64,000 bases of DNA from JAKQDH01 sp029558835 (GCA_035356615.1 DAOQSN010000016.1:39165-103164); one strand, 5' to 3'; numbered from the stretch's first letter, positions 8,454 through 17,500 are shown. Numbers and translations: made by a program. Notes: generated by a model from the sequence alone, not told the origin.

Positions 8454-9761
8454 ATGGGTTCGGTGGAAAGCCCGAGATTGATTGCGCGCATCGAAGCCCT
8501 GAATTACAGGTGTCTGCGCCGCGTCGCGCAGGACCTCACCCCTTTCCAGATCCTGGTAGGACCCAACGCCAGCGGGAAGTCCACGTTTCTGGACGTGGCG
8601 GGGCTGATCGGTGACGTTTTGCGCGATGGCGTTGGGAGTGCCGTCCACGCGCGCTCGTCGTTCTTCAAGGCGCTCACCTGGCTCCGTGCCCAGGATTCCT
8701 TTGAAGTAGCCGTTGAACTGTACATTCCACCAGATCGCCGGGAGCGCGTGGAGCAGGGAAGGTACGAGCGAGCGCGTTACGAGTTGGCCGTCGGGTTGGT
8801 TCCGCTGGGGCGTCTGGGAAGGCGCCTGCGCTTCCTGAAGATCCTGGGAGAGACGCTCTGGCTATGCACAGAGCCGGGCGGCTCAAAGCAAGCACCTCAC
8901 CGCGGTTCTCGCCAGCGCTCGTCTTGCACGCGAGTTCGGGGGGTTGCGGGCAACACGCGGAAGCGTTTGCGCTCCGGGTGGCAACAAGTGATTGCCAGAG
9001 AGCACCCCTCGGGCGATTACCGCTTCTGGGGCGAGACCACTGACTGGAGCGAGGTGTTTCATTTCGGCTCGGGGAAGGCGGGACTGGCGAATCTCCCCGA
9101 AGACGAGGAGCGTTTTCCCATCTCGGTCTGGGCCAAACGTCTGCTCATGGAGGGGGTCCAGCGCGTAGCACTCAACGTTGAGGCCATCCGGCGCCCTGCC
9201 CCGCCGGGGAGTTCTGCGTTGTTCCAGTCCGATGGTTCCAACCTGCCGTGGGTGGTTTGGGAGCTGCAACGCCGGTCGCCTGGGCGTTTCCAGGAATGGG
9301 TGGCCCACGTGCGTAGTGCGCTGCCGGATATCACTGACATCGGGACGATCCTGCGCAAAGAGGATGAACATCGGTACCTCCAGATCGAGTACGCCAGCGG
9401 GTTGAAGGCGCCATCCTGGGTGGTGTCAGATGGCACGCTTCGTCTGCTCGCCTTGACGGCACTCGCTTACGTAGCGGGTGAAGGAGGGGTGTACCTGATC
9501 GAGGAACCAGAGAACGGAATTCACCCGCGTGCCGTGGAGAGTGTTTTTCAGTCGCTCTCGTCGGCTTACGACAGTCAGATCCTGTGCGCGACGCACTCGC
9601 CGATCATGTTATCGCTTGCCGAGCCCGGGCATCTGCTGTGCTTCACCCGGAATTCCAAGGGCGCCACTGACATCTGCCGGGGTGACGAGCATCCGGTGCT
9701 GCGGAACTGGCAACGGGAAGCGGACCTCGGAACCCTATTCGCCGCCGGGGTGCTGGGATGA
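8454..9761 (+). CDS. AAA-family ATPase (ABC/RecF-like), ATPase half of a two-gene module
   Basis: 435 residues from the ATG at 8454 (an in-frame GTG is six bases earlier). Walker A is G36-PNASGKST; the signature-like SDGTLRLLALTAL lies near 325-337; Walker B is VYLIEEPENGIHP with Glu350/351; ATHSP near 378 gives the switch His. The composition is that of an AAA_21/OLD-type ATPase of the kind found in antiphage systems and repair. Residues about 140-175 are unusually Arg/Ser-rich and may contain a pair of compensating frameshifts. The stop overlaps the next start by four bases (ATGA), so the two proteins are probably made together. No membrane or nuclease domain is present in this protein. Confidence 0.85.
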   Translation: MGSVESPRLIARIEALNYRCLRRVAQDLTPFQILVGPNASGKSTFLDVAGLIGDVLRDGVGSAVHARSSFFKALTWLRAQDSFEVAVELYIPPDRRERVEQGRYERARYELAVGLVPLGRLGRRLRFLKILGETLWLCTEPGGSKQAPHRGSRQRSSCTRVRGVAGNTRKRLRSGWQQVIAREHPSGDYRFWGETTDWSEVFHFGSGKAGLANLPEDEERFPISVWAKRLLMEGVQRVALNVEAIRRPAPPGSSALFQSDGSNLPWVVWELQRRSPGRFQEWVAHVRSALPDITDIGTILRKEDEHRYLQIEYASGLKAPSWVVSDGTLRLLALTALAYVAGEGGVYLIEEPENGIHPRAVESVFQSLSSAYDSQILCATHSPIMLSLAEPGHLLCFTRNSKGATDICRGDEHPVLRNWQREADLGTLFAAGVLG

Positions 9762-10417
9762 AGGCGGCCGCACCGGACCTTGATCTCGTTGTGCTGGCCG
9801 CAGACCACGACATGTCACGCACACTGGAAGAGCTGCTGCGTTCACGGTGGCGCAGTCTGCACATCCGTCCGCCGCGTTTCATCGTCCTCGTGCATCCCGA
9901 GCACGACCCCGGCTGCTTCCGTCATGCGCCACAGGTCCTCAGGCTGTATCTTGGCCGCGCCCGGCATGCCCTGGTTCTCTTTGATCATGACGGTTGCGGG
10001 CAGGAAGACCGTTCCGCTGCTGAATTGGAAGCCGATGTGCGCCGACGACTGCAACGGGGTGGATGGGGTGACCGAGCCGCAGCCATTGTCATCGTTCCTG
10101 AGCTTGAGAACTGGGTGTGGAGCGATTCCCCGCAGGTTGCCCGCGCTCTGGGTTGGGAGAACCACGCGCCCGCCCTGAGGTCCTGGTTACAGGAAGGGGG
10201 CCTTTGGCCCACCGGAGCGTTGAAACCTGCGGCTCCCAAGGACGCCATGGAGCGAGCACTGCGGGAAGTCAAGAAACGCTGGTCTTCTGCCCTCTTTGCC
10301 CAACTTGCGCAAACCGTGGCTCTGGGACGCTGCACAGACCCGGCATTCGCGCGGCTCAAGCAGATTCTGTCGGGCTGGTTCGGGACGCCGGCTTCGCAAC
10401 GGCGCCCGCGCCCATGA
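9758..10417 (+). CDS. Putative Toprim-like/DUF4276-like partner of the AAA ATPase
   Basis: 219 residues, starting inside the last codons of the ATPase gene. Acidic motifs are spaced as in small Toprim-fold or RloB/DUF4276 proteins: an N-terminal strand ending in LAADHDM, a central HALVLFDHDGCG (DxD-like), and IVIVPELENWVWSDSP. The rest is helical and ends in a basic tail. I read this as a candidate metal-dependent nuclease or effector switched by the upstream ATPase, by analogy with PARIS, OLD/Gabija and AbiL-type pairs. The family assignment is inference from motifs only. The gene ends in a hairpin at 10440-10468 shared with the convergent methyltransferase gene. Confidence 0.7.
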   Translation: MKAAAPDLDLVVLAADHDMSRTLEELLRSRWRSLHIRPPRFIVLVHPEHDPGCFRHAPQVLRLYLGRARHALVLFDHDGCGQEDRSAAELEADVRRRLQRGGWGDRAAAIVIVPELENWVWSDSPQVARALGWENHAPALRSWLQEGGLWPTGALKPAAPKDAMERALREVKKRWSSALFAQLAQTVALGRCTDPAFARLKQILSGWFGTPASQRRPRP

Positions 10418-10439
10418 GACATGCCCCCGAATCATCCGA

Positions 10440-10468
10440 ACCGCCGCCTGTCGTCTGACAGCGGTGGT
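10440..10468. terminator. Hairpin between convergent genes
   Basis: A 12-bp stem (ACCGCCG, one bulged C, CTGTC paired with GACAG and CGGTGGT) has a four-base loop. It sits in the 57-base gap between convergent genes ending at 10417 and 10475. No T-run follows, so intrinsic termination is uncertain. Confidence 0.45.
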
Positions 10469-10474
10469 CTACTA

Positions 10475-11446
10475 TCACGTGCGGTTCAGGATGTACTGCA
10501 TTTCCGCCGGCTCGGCCTTGCCGGGCAGCAGGTCGAGTTGCGGATCGCAGAGCGGCTCCAGCAGTTCATACAGCAGGTCAACCCAGTCGCGCTTGATGGC
10601 GGCGCGGGTGTCGGGCGTCAGGGCGTTGGCCATGCGGATCAGCAGCGGAGCCAGTGGACGGAGGCCGACGTCCCAGAGATGAGCGTGGGTGCGCGTGACA
10701 AAGGGCGTAGACGAGGCGATCGACAGACCCGCGGCCGCGAAACGCCGTTCCCAGGTGGCGCGGTCGGTCAGCGTCGGCCAGGTAGCCAGCCGCCCGCGGC
10801 CGATCAGGTCCAGGAAGCGACGACCCAGGGCGGCTTCGTGGCGATCCAAGGTATACTGCCGCATGCTGTCCAGCTTGACCTGGAGAATCACCCGCCCCTC
10901 GGGCTGCACCACGCGGGCCAGCTCGCGCAGGAAACCGTCGATATGGGTCACCCAATACGCGGCATTACAGTAGACGGTTCGATACGCGGCGTCCGGCAGC
11001 GGCAGCGGCGCGTTGGCATCGTGCTCGACGAGGCGCTTGTAGAGATTGACGCACCGCGCCTTGTTGAGCAGGGCGGGCTTCAGGTCCGTCCCCACGTCGA
11101 TGGTTACGCCGGCCGGGCGGAGAATCGTCGGCACGTACCCCTCATCACAGTAATCGAATACGTCGGCGTGCTCGTCCCGCACGCGGTCGAGCCGATTCAC
11201 GCAGAGGAAGACATCGAACGTCGGGTCAAACACCCCGCCGTGATGCAGGAAGCTGAACACGCCGTCGCCGCAGCAGACATCGAGGCTGGGGTTCTCCCAC
11301 CCCGCGGCCGCCAGCGCGTCACTACGCAGCGCCATCCACAAGGCGTTCTCCGGACGCAACCAGTAGGCGTCGAGGTAACCGCGCAGGCGCGCGTGTCGTA
11401 AGACGGGCGAAACCGGCGGGGTGGTTGCGACTACGGCACTGGACAT
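10475..11446 (-). CDS. SAM-dependent class I methyltransferase
   Basis: 323 residues from the ATG whose first base is 11446, preceded by GGAG at 11456-11459. The SAM-binding loop is LDVCCGDGVFSF (about residue 55), followed by a TDLKPALLNKA acidic strand and an LPLPDAAYRTVYCNAAYWVTHIDGFLRELARVVQPEGRVILQV core typical of Methyltransf_11. The start lies 16 bases inside the end of the deacetylase gene, so the pair is translationally coupled. The context suggests methylation of a sugar or glycan precursor, but the substrate is not visible in the sequence. Confidence 0.85.
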   Translation of the reverse strand: MSSAVVATTPPVSPVLRHARLRGYLDAYWLRPENALWMALRSDALAAAGWENPSLDVCCGDGVFSFLHHGGVFDPTFDVFLCVNRLDRVRDEHADVFDYCDEGYVPTILRPAGVTIDVGTDLKPALLNKARCVNLYKRLVEHDANAPLPLPDAAYRTVYCNAAYWVTHIDGFLRELARVVQPEGRVILQVKLDSMRQYTLDRHEAALGRRFLDLIGRGRLATWPTLTDRATWERRFAAAGLSIASSTPFVTRTHAHLWDVGLRPLAPLLIRMANALTPDTRAAIKRDWVDLLYELLEPLCDPQLDLLPGKAEPAEMQYILNRT

Positions 11447-12453
11447 GACGCCGGCTCCGCGGCCAGTTCGGCCTCGACGTAGATCGTATCCGTGCGGGGC
11501 AGGGCGAAGCTGCGGCAGCCGGGCTCCACCCAGCGTCGCTCCGTGGTGAAGGCGTGGACGAAGCCGGCCGTGGCGACCGCCTCGGCCGCGTCGCTGCTGT
11601 AGCCGCCGTAAGGGTAGCTGAAGGGGCGCAAGTCCGGGCCCACGATCTCGTTCAGTACATGGGCCACGTGCTGGGCGTCGCCCCGCGCGGCTCCGGCGCT
11701 GAGGCGGAAGTACGGTTCGTGGCTGTGGCCGTGCCCGCCGATCGTATGGCCCTGAGCTTGCAGGCTGCACACGTCTTCGCGTTGCAGGTACCACTCCTGG
11801 GCCCAGCGGCGGGCGGAGCCGATGTGCTCCGTGAACAGGGCCTCGACGGCCGTGCGCCGCACGGCCGCGGGTAGCGTCATCGCCAGGAAGTACTTGAGCT
11901 TCGCCCGCGAGATCGCCTCATAGTGGTAGAGCCTCCGGGCTGCCTCGTCGTCCACTTCGGCCAGCCAGTCCTTCTGCTCCACCTCCCGATTGAGGTAGTC
12001 GAGCAAGTGCGCTTGCAGCTCCTGCTCGCCGAGCAGCGACAGCAACAGGTGAATGGCGTGGGCCGACAGCAGGGTCCCTTCAGTGAGTACCGCACCAGGC
12101 ACGAAAAACACCCCGCGCAGCCCCCGCCGGTGCAGGATGGGGGCCACGACGCGGGCATGGTCCGCCAGCCCGTCGTCGAAGGTCAGCAGGAAGGAGCGTT
12201 GCGGCAGGGCGGCCTCACCTTGCGTCCAGGCGTAGAGGCTTCGCCAACTGACCGGCTCCAGGGCGGTGCAAAGCTGGTCGAGCTGCTGCTCGAACTCGCG
12301 CACGCTGAGGCCCACCACGCCCTCGGCCCGCAGCGGCTGCGGCTCGCTGTCGTCGTGGACGTAGTGATACATGACGACCAGGCAGCGGGGCCCCTCGGCG
12401 GCCGGCTCGGTCGGCGGCGGTGCAGCGGGTTCATCGAAAAGGTAGCCGTCCAT
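11431..12453 (-). CDS. Polysaccharide deacetylase (NodB-like)
   Basis: 340 residues from the ATG at 12453. The NodB motifs are present: LLTFDDGLADHARVVAPIL (metal-binding Asp pair, about residues 115-132), GGHGHSHEPYFRLS (metal His pair, about 247-260) and FSYPYGGY near 290. It probably removes N-acetyl groups from a surface or wall glycan using a divalent metal. There is no signal peptide at this start, so it is probably cytoplasmic. An upstream Met at about 12483 would lengthen it slightly; no strong ribosome binding site decides. It is coupled to the methyltransferase downstream. Confidence 0.85.
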   Translation of the reverse strand: MDGYLFDEPAAPPPTEPAAEGPRCLVVMYHYVHDDSEPQPLRAEGVVGLSVREFEQQLDQLCTALEPVSWRSLYAWTQGEAALPQRSFLLTFDDGLADHARVVAPILHRRGLRGVFFVPGAVLTEGTLLSAHAIHLLLSLLGEQELQAHLLDYLNREVEQKDWLAEVDDEAARRLYHYEAISRAKLKYFLAMTLPAAVRRTAVEALFTEHIGSARRWAQEWYLQREDVCSLQAQGHTIGGHGHSHEPYFRLSAGAARGDAQHVAHVLNEIVGPDLRPFSYPYGGYSSDAAEAVATAGFVHAFTTERRWVEPGCRSFALPRTDTIYVEAELAAEPASCPVP

Positions 12454-12931
12454 AGCGTTTCTTATCGGATGCCCAAGGGGTGGCATTCCAGCAGGGAATG
12501 GATTTTTACCGCTGCCAGCCCCCGATAGCAGGCCTCGAGGCCGCTGAACAGGACCGCCCGGAGGGGAACCGGGGGCACGCGCAAGCGGCAGGCGTCCACC
12601 CACCGGGCGGCATGGGCTCAGTGGGGATGCCGTCACCACACCCGGCGCGGCTGGGGCGGACGTGGGAAACACGACCCCTCTCACAGGGAGAGGGGTAAAG
12701 GTGTGGGTCGCGGAGGCGACGACTTCCCGGGGACGCAAGCACGCCTGCCTCCAGCGCAGGTGACGCTGAACAGGTGCGCCGGGCGGCAGGCTGTTGCAGA
12801 CGATGGCGTTGGGCAGGCGAGAACGCACGGCGGCGCTGCGCTTGGCCATGCCACCCCGGACCGTCGGTCGGTTTCGGTGTGCAGAGGGGCCGCAGGCCCG
12901 CGTTTCAGCCCGCCCCGCCGAAGGGCTGCGG
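12454..12931. other. Intergenic repeats
   Basis: 480 bases without a gene. Contains a palindromic element family A copy at about 12674-12712. It also holds the right half of a family D inverted-repeat element at about 12821-12858 (GGCGCTGCGCTTGGCCATGC). Nothing else was recognised. Confidence 0.6.
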
Positions 12932-14179
12932 CTACGTCCAGCCGCGGAGTTTGCAGGCCTCGGCCACGCGGGAGACGGCCACCATGTGGGCGGCGAGGCG
13001 GTTGTGGACTCTCGTGCGCTGGGCCATCTGGCGCACCGCGTGGTACGCCTCGCTGGTGCGGCGGTCGAGTTCGGCGTGGATGGCCGCCAGCGACCAATAG
13101 TAGTTGTACGTGTTCTGCACCTGCTCGAAGTAGGAAACCGTGATGCCGCCGGCATTGGCCAGCAGGTCGGGGATCACATACACGCCGCGGTCATAGAGAA
13201 TCTGATCCGCCGCGGGCGTGGTCGGCCCGCTGGCCAGTTCGCAGACGATCTTCGCCTTGATGCGGGCGGCGTTGTCCTCGGTGATCACGTTCTCCAGCGC
13301 GCAGGGGTAAAGCACGTCGACGTTGAGTTCGAGCACCTGTTCATTGGAGACGGGCTTGGCACCGGGGAAATCACTAACGCGCCCGGTCTCCTGCTTGTGA
13401 CGGACGACGGCCGCCGGGTCCAACCCGTCCGGATGGTGGATGCCGCCGGTCGAGTCGCTGACCGCCAGCAGCGTGCCGCCGAGAATCTGCTGATGCAAGG
13501 TCGCGGCGTACTGGCCCGCGTTGCCGAAGCCCTGAATGGCGTAACGCCCGCTGCGCATGTCGAGGCCCAGGGCGCGGACAGCCTCCCGCACCGCGTAGAC
13601 ACCGCCGCGGGCCGCGGCGTCGGCGCGCCCCGGCGAGCCGCCCAGCGCCAACGGCTTGCCCGTGATCGTGCAGGGGCGCGACTCGCCCATCATGGTCTCG
13701 TACTCGTCGAGCATCCAGGCCATGATCTGCGGCGTGGTGTAGACGTCCGGAGCGGGGGTATCCCGATGGACACCGAACTCGCGGGCGAAGGCGCGGATGT
13801 AGGCCCGGGCGAGCCGCTCCTTCTCGTTGTCGGACAGCTCCTTGGGGTTGCAGGTCACCCCGCCCATCGCCCCTCCCAGGGGGATGTCGAGCACCGCGCA
13901 CTTCCAGGTCATCCAGGCCGCCAGCGCGCGGACCACGTCGATGGTCTCGTCCGCGTGCCAGCGTACCCCGCCGCGCGTCGGCCCGCGCGCCCAGTTGTAC
14001 TGCACCCGATGGGCCGGAAAGACCCGCACCGCGCCGGAGTCCATCTTCACCGGCAGCATCATGCGGTACTCGCGCATCGGACAGCGCAGCAGGGCGCGCG
14101 TCGCCTGATCGAGACCCAGGCGGGCGGCGGCCTCATCCAGTTGCAGTTGCGCGCTCTCAAAGGGGTTCAACTCAGGCAT
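12932..14179 (-). CDS. gdhA-like: Glu/Leu/Phe/Val dehydrogenase family protein with Met at the catalytic Lys position
   Basis: 415 residues from the ATG at 14179, nine bases after a GGGAGG. Family role is reversible NAD(P)-dependent oxidative deamination of an amino acid, normally glutamate. The N-terminal dimerisation/catalytic domain (1-185) and Rossmann domain (IQGFGNAGQYAA near 220) are complete and the length is normal. Oddly, the canonical GGAKGG motif reads GGAMGG (Met105) and the GPxKGG motif reads GPTRGG (Arg69). Lys93 and the Asp of PAPDVYT are kept. I checked the Met codon on the complementary strand (CAT at 13865-13867). The protein may be an altered-function subgroup rather than a normal glutamate dehydrogenase. 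Confidence 0.88.
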   Translation of the reverse strand: MPELNPFESAQLQLDEAAARLGLDQATRALLRCPMREYRMMLPVKMDSGAVRVFPAHRVQYNWARGPTRGGVRWHADETIDVVRALAAWMTWKCAVLDIPLGGAMGGVTCNPKELSDNEKERLARAYIRAFAREFGVHRDTPAPDVYTTPQIMAWMLDEYETMMGESRPCTITGKPLALGGSPGRADAAARGGVYAVREAVRALGLDMRSGRYAIQGFGNAGQYAATLHQQILGGTLLAVSDSTGGIHHPDGLDPAAVVRHKQETGRVSDFPGAKPVSNEQVLELNVDVLYPCALENVITEDNAARIKAKIVCELASGPTTPAADQILYDRGVYVIPDLLANAGGITVSYFEQVQNTYNYYWSLAAIHAELDRRTSEAYHAVRQMAQRTRVHNRLAAHMVAVSRVAEACKLRGWT

Positions 14180-14562
14180 GCTGCGAACGCCTCCCTACTT
14201 ACGCGCACCACCTGCGGTTCGCGTCACCAGGCCTGGTTTCAGGAAGCCGCCGTGGGCCCGCGCTGCCCGCTTAGGCTCCCGCCCGGTGGCGCGGCCCCCC
14301 TTTCCCGCGAGTCCATCCCCTGCAAGAACCGCGCCACTTCGCCGCCGCAGCCGCGCGGCTCGGACACAGGAGCGTGGCCACGCGGACCAGGACCGGCTGG
14401 TCACCCGCCGCGGATTCGCCGTTGGCGGCCCGTTGCAGAAGTAGCGTCGGCCCCCCCCGCTGCCGACGTGGAGGGCCGCCAACGCACCGCCGGTCAGGGC
14501 GCCCGCGGTGGACCGACCGTTCTTCAGGCTGTCAGGCGTTACTTCACCGCGCCGACGCAGCT
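14180..14562. other. Intergenic, partial family F element
   Basis: 380 bases without a gene. 14441-14470 carries GTAGCGTCGGCC...GCCGACGTGGAGG, the half-element of the dispersed family F seen at 24070, 41090, 46165 and 63365. No other structure was recognised. Confidence 0.55.
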
Positions 14563-15609
14563 TCAGGACGACTGATGTGGGTGGCTGCGCTCATAAGCCG
14601 TACGCAACACCGGGTCGAGAATCTCCACCTCCGCGCCCCGCAGCAACTCCTGATACAACTCCTGCATGGCCGGCCCGATCCGTCGCCGCAGCAGGCGCCG
14701 CTCCAACTCGCCCCGCACGTTCTCAAGCGTTCTCGTTTCGGCCGGCAGGCGTTGCTCCAGACGCAACAGGTGATACCACTGCCCGAGGTGCACCGCCTCG
14801 GCCGCTTCGCTCGGCTGCAAGCGTTGCGCGGTCTCGCGCAGCGCCGCTGGCAGGTCGGGGTCGTCGAGCGCTAGCGGCGGCAGCAGACCGCCGGCCGCGG
14901 CCGTCACCAGGTTCGCGCTGTGCGTGCGCGCCGCTTCGGCGAAGTCCTTCCCGCGGGCCAACTCCGCCCGCACCCGGGCCACGTCGGCCGTCGTCGCCAA
15001 CTGGATGTGCCGCAGTACCACCCGCTCGCCGTAGGCACGCTGCAACTCCGTCCGCAGGTCCGCCTCGCTGAAACTTGTGCGCGCCTGCGCCAGGGCCCGC
15101 AGGCAGGCGTTGCGTTCCATGCCCAGCATGAACTCGGCAAAGGACACGTTGCGTTCCGCCAGCACGGCGTCCAGCACCCGCCGGGCGGCGTCGCGGTCGA
15201 AGCCGCCTTCGGTCACCCCGGCCAGTGGATCGATCAGCAGACGCAGCGCCGCGTCGTACTCTGAGTCGATCTCCGCCTGACCAACGGTCAGACCGGCCGC
15301 CGTCACCCGTTGCCGGGCCGCTTCCAGAACCACGAGTTGCTCCAGCATGCCGGGTCCGTGGGCCTCGAGCAGCAGGTCGACCACGCGTTGCCGGGAGATG
15401 GGCTGTCCGTTGACGACGGCCAGCGGCGTTCCACCGGCGTCTGTCTTGCGTGAGGCGACCTGTGGAGCCGGGCTGCGCCGCCGGCCGGCCGCCTCGCCGA
15501 ACGATGGGGCCGCCAGCTCGGGCCCGCTGGCGCAGCCGCCGAGACCCGCGAGCACCAGCCACCCCAGCCTTCTCCACCATCTGCTACCGTGTCGAAAGCG
15601 CCGTCGCAC
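14563..15609 (-). CDS. Parvulin/SurA-type peptidyl-prolyl isomerase lipoprotein
   Basis: 348 residues from a GTG start at 15609. I chose this start because it directly gives a basic n-region (MRRRFRHGSRWWRR), a hydrophobic core and a lipobox (LAGLGGC), and because GAGGT lies six bases upstream. Longer frames read through repeat DNA. After a linker, TPLAVVNGQPISRQRVVDLLLEAHG starts a SurA-like chaperone N-domain (about 60-210). A parvulin domain follows (VVLRHIQLATTADVARVRAELARGKDFAEAARTHS...AAGGLLPPL, about 220-310). It likely folds exported proteins at the membrane. The gene runs in the same direction as gdhA but about 380 bases upstream of it. Confidence 0.82.
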   Translation of the reverse strand: MRRRFRHGSRWWRRLGWLVLAGLGGCASGPELAAPSFGEAAGRRRSPAPQVASRKTDAGGTPLAVVNGQPISRQRVVDLLLEAHGPGMLEQLVVLEAARQRVTAAGLTVGQAEIDSEYDAALRLLIDPLAGVTEGGFDRDAARRVLDAVLAERNVSFAEFMLGMERNACLRALAQARTSFSEADLRTELQRAYGERVVLRHIQLATTADVARVRAELARGKDFAEAARTHSANLVTAAAGGLLPPLALDDPDLPAALRETAQRLQPSEAAEAVHLGQWYHLLRLEQRLPAETRTLENVRGELERRLLRRRIGPAMQELYQELLRGAEVEILDPVLRTAYERSHPHQSS

Positions 15610-16247
15610 CGGAGACCTCGCTGAAATCGAGTTGGACCTTGGCCGCGCGAGTGCGACGGTACCGCACGCCCGTGACGTGGTCAACGACGCTGCCGGCGCT
15701 TGGCCGAGCGTTCGCCCGCGCCGTATCATGGGCAGCGTGCACAGACCCACTGAGTAGGACCATGCACATGGGAAACCGGGAGGGTGGCATGCCCCAGCCG
15801 AAGGCGCCGGCATGTTGTTGCAGCAGCGGCCCGTCGGAGGGGCGGCATGGCGGCGCTGCGCTTGGCCATGCCACCCTGCCCCCTGACCACCCTGACCTCG
15901 TTGTTGGTTTCCCTGATGTGTGGAGCTGCTTAGGGAGCGGTAGAATGAGCAGGGGTGGTGTCGGAGGCGGCACGACGTTCGCGCGCCCCCCCCGGGCGAG
16001 GAGAAGAACAGGGGCAGTAGTCCGACTCCCAGGGCCTGAAAGGCCCCGGCGCGGTGGTTGTCCCCGGCGGATGGCCCAGGTCCTTCGAACCTGCGAGACT
16101 GATGATGGCCGGGCATGTGCTCGGTGCCCCGGAACACGCTTACCCGCAAGTGCGGTCGCGGGAAAGCATGGCGCCCTCTTCGGACTGACACTCTGCACAC
16201 GCAGACGCTGCTGAAACCTGCTTGGAGCGTACCAGGGACGACGAGGG
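15610..16247. other. Intergenic repeats between divergent genes
   Basis: 640 bases without a gene. Holds a complete family D element (15770-15913), a CCCAGGGCCTGAAAGGCCCCGG palindrome near 16030, and a CCCAGGTCCTTCGAACCTG palindrome near 16076. No promoter was recognised with confidence. Confidence 0.6.
15770..15913. repeat. Family D MITE-like element, copy 2
   Basis: Outer ends GGGAAACC (15770-15777) and GGTTTCCC (15906-15913) are inverted. Inner inverted arms are GGGTGGCATG (15782-15791) and CATGCCACCC (15867-15876). The interior CCGAAGGCGCCGGCATG and GGCGGCGCTGCGCTTGGC are shared with the copies at 49500 and 60348. Confidence 0.7.
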
Positions 16248-17051
16248 ATGAACGTGGACGCGGCGACGCAACCGGCAGAGGTCACGATCCTGGGCAGCGG
16301 CACCTCCCACGGCGTACCGATGATCGGCTGTGAGTGCCCGGTCTGCCGCTCGGGTGATCCACGCGACCGGCGGACGCGCTGCTCGATCTACGTCGAATCC
16401 GCCGGTCAGCGCCTGCTGATCGACACGGCCACCGAACTGCGCTTGCAGTGCGTCGCCTGTGGCATCAGCGCCGTGGACGCGATCCTCTTCACACATCACC
16501 ATGCCGATCACGTCAGCGGCCTGGACGACGTCCGCCGGTTCAACTGGCTGACCGGCAGACCGGTGCGCTGCTACGGTACGGAACGCACACTGGTCCGCCT
16601 GCGCAAGATGTTCCGCTACGCCTTCGAGGACGACCCCGATTCCCTCCACAGCCGGCCGGCGCTTGATCCGGTCGTCATCGGACACGAGCCGTTCACCATT
16701 GGGGATGCGCTGGTGACCCCCATCCCGCTCGTGCATGGGCGGACCGAAGTGCTGGGCTTTCGATTCGGGGCGTTCGCGTATTGCACGGACTGCAACGAGA
16801 TTCCGCCGGCCTCGCGCGCCCGGTTGGCGGGGCTGGAGGTGCTGGTGCTCGACGCGGTCCGTCGCCGGCCGCACCCGGCGCACTTCCACCTCGACCAAGC
16901 CGTGGAGGTGGCCCGCGAGATCGGCGCGCGCTGCACGTACTTCACGCACCTGGCCCACAGCCTGCCGCACGCCGAAGTGGAGGCCGGCCTGCCCGCCGGT
17001 ATGGCCCTCGCCTACGACGGGCTGAAAATCCACGTTCCGTTACCACCATAG
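16248..17051 (+). CDS. PhnP-like metallo-beta-lactamase-fold phosphodiesterase
   Basis: 267 residues from the ATG at 16248. Begins with the strand VTILGSGTSHGVPMIGCECPVC, which carries the extra Cys pair (GCECPVC) typical of PhnP-like proteins. The metal motif is FTHHHADHVSGLDDVR (about residues 82-97), with later ligands in LVHGRTEVLGFRFG, CTDCNEIP and FTHLAHSLPH. This family hydrolyses cyclic phosphodiesters or similar substrates in the cytoplasm with two metals. No phosphonate genes are nearby, so it is probably a general housekeeping hydrolase. A good Rho-independent terminator lies 340 bases downstream. Confidence 0.9.
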   Translation: MNVDAATQPAEVTILGSGTSHGVPMIGCECPVCRSGDPRDRRTRCSIYVESAGQRLLIDTATELRLQCVACGISAVDAILFTHHHADHVSGLDDVRRFNWLTGRPVRCYGTERTLVRLRKMFRYAFEDDPDSLHSRPALDPVVIGHEPFTIGDALVTPIPLVHGRTEVLGFRFGAFAYCTDCNEIPPASRARLAGLEVLVLDAVRRRPHPAHFHLDQAVEVAREIGARCTYFTHLAHSLPHAEVEAGLPAGMALAYDGLKIHVPLPP

Positions 17052-17500
17052 GCACTTCGGTCCGAACCGCGACGGCGAAAGGTTACCGAATCGGCGTTCG
17101 CGGAGTACTCAGACACCTCACGAGAGGTATGCTCCAGCCGAGCCGGCGGGTTCCGGAGGCAAGAGAAGGGCATTCTCGGGAATGCGCGGGGCGTATTCCG
17201 ACAGCCCGGTCAGGGAGAGGCCGAGTCCCGACACCCGTGATGCTCGTGACTCGGCAGGCCTTCCCCGGGCGACGCCGACCCCGTGGACACGCGCGCCAGG
17301 AGTACGTTCTGCGCCGCGGGGGTTCACCTGCTGTCGGCTGGCTGAAGCCCCGTTGTCAGGGGCGGGCCAGCCCCCCCCTTTAACGGCAGGGGTCGGGCGA
17401 GGGGCATGCCGTGGCAGTACCGTCCTCGCCCGACCTCTTTTCGCCAAGGGGGAACGCTCAGCCGCCCCCTCAAGGTTCGTCCCATCGGGACGGCCTTACG
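17052..17500. other. Intergenic between convergent genes
   Basis: 450 bases without a gene. The only clear feature is the terminator hairpin at 17390-17440. Confidence 0.55.
17390..17440 (+). terminator. Rho-independent terminator
   Basis: Perfect 12-bp stem GGTCGGGCGAGG (17390-17401) with CCTCGCCCGACC (17423-17434), a 21-base loop, then TCTTTT. Oriented to end + strand transcription from the PhnP-like gene. Confidence 0.7.

Noticed and set aside
14563..16200. 545-codon version of the parvulin lipoprotein
   Set aside because: It reads through a family D element and other repeats; the GTG at 15609 gives a proper lipoprotein signal and Shine-Dalgarno.
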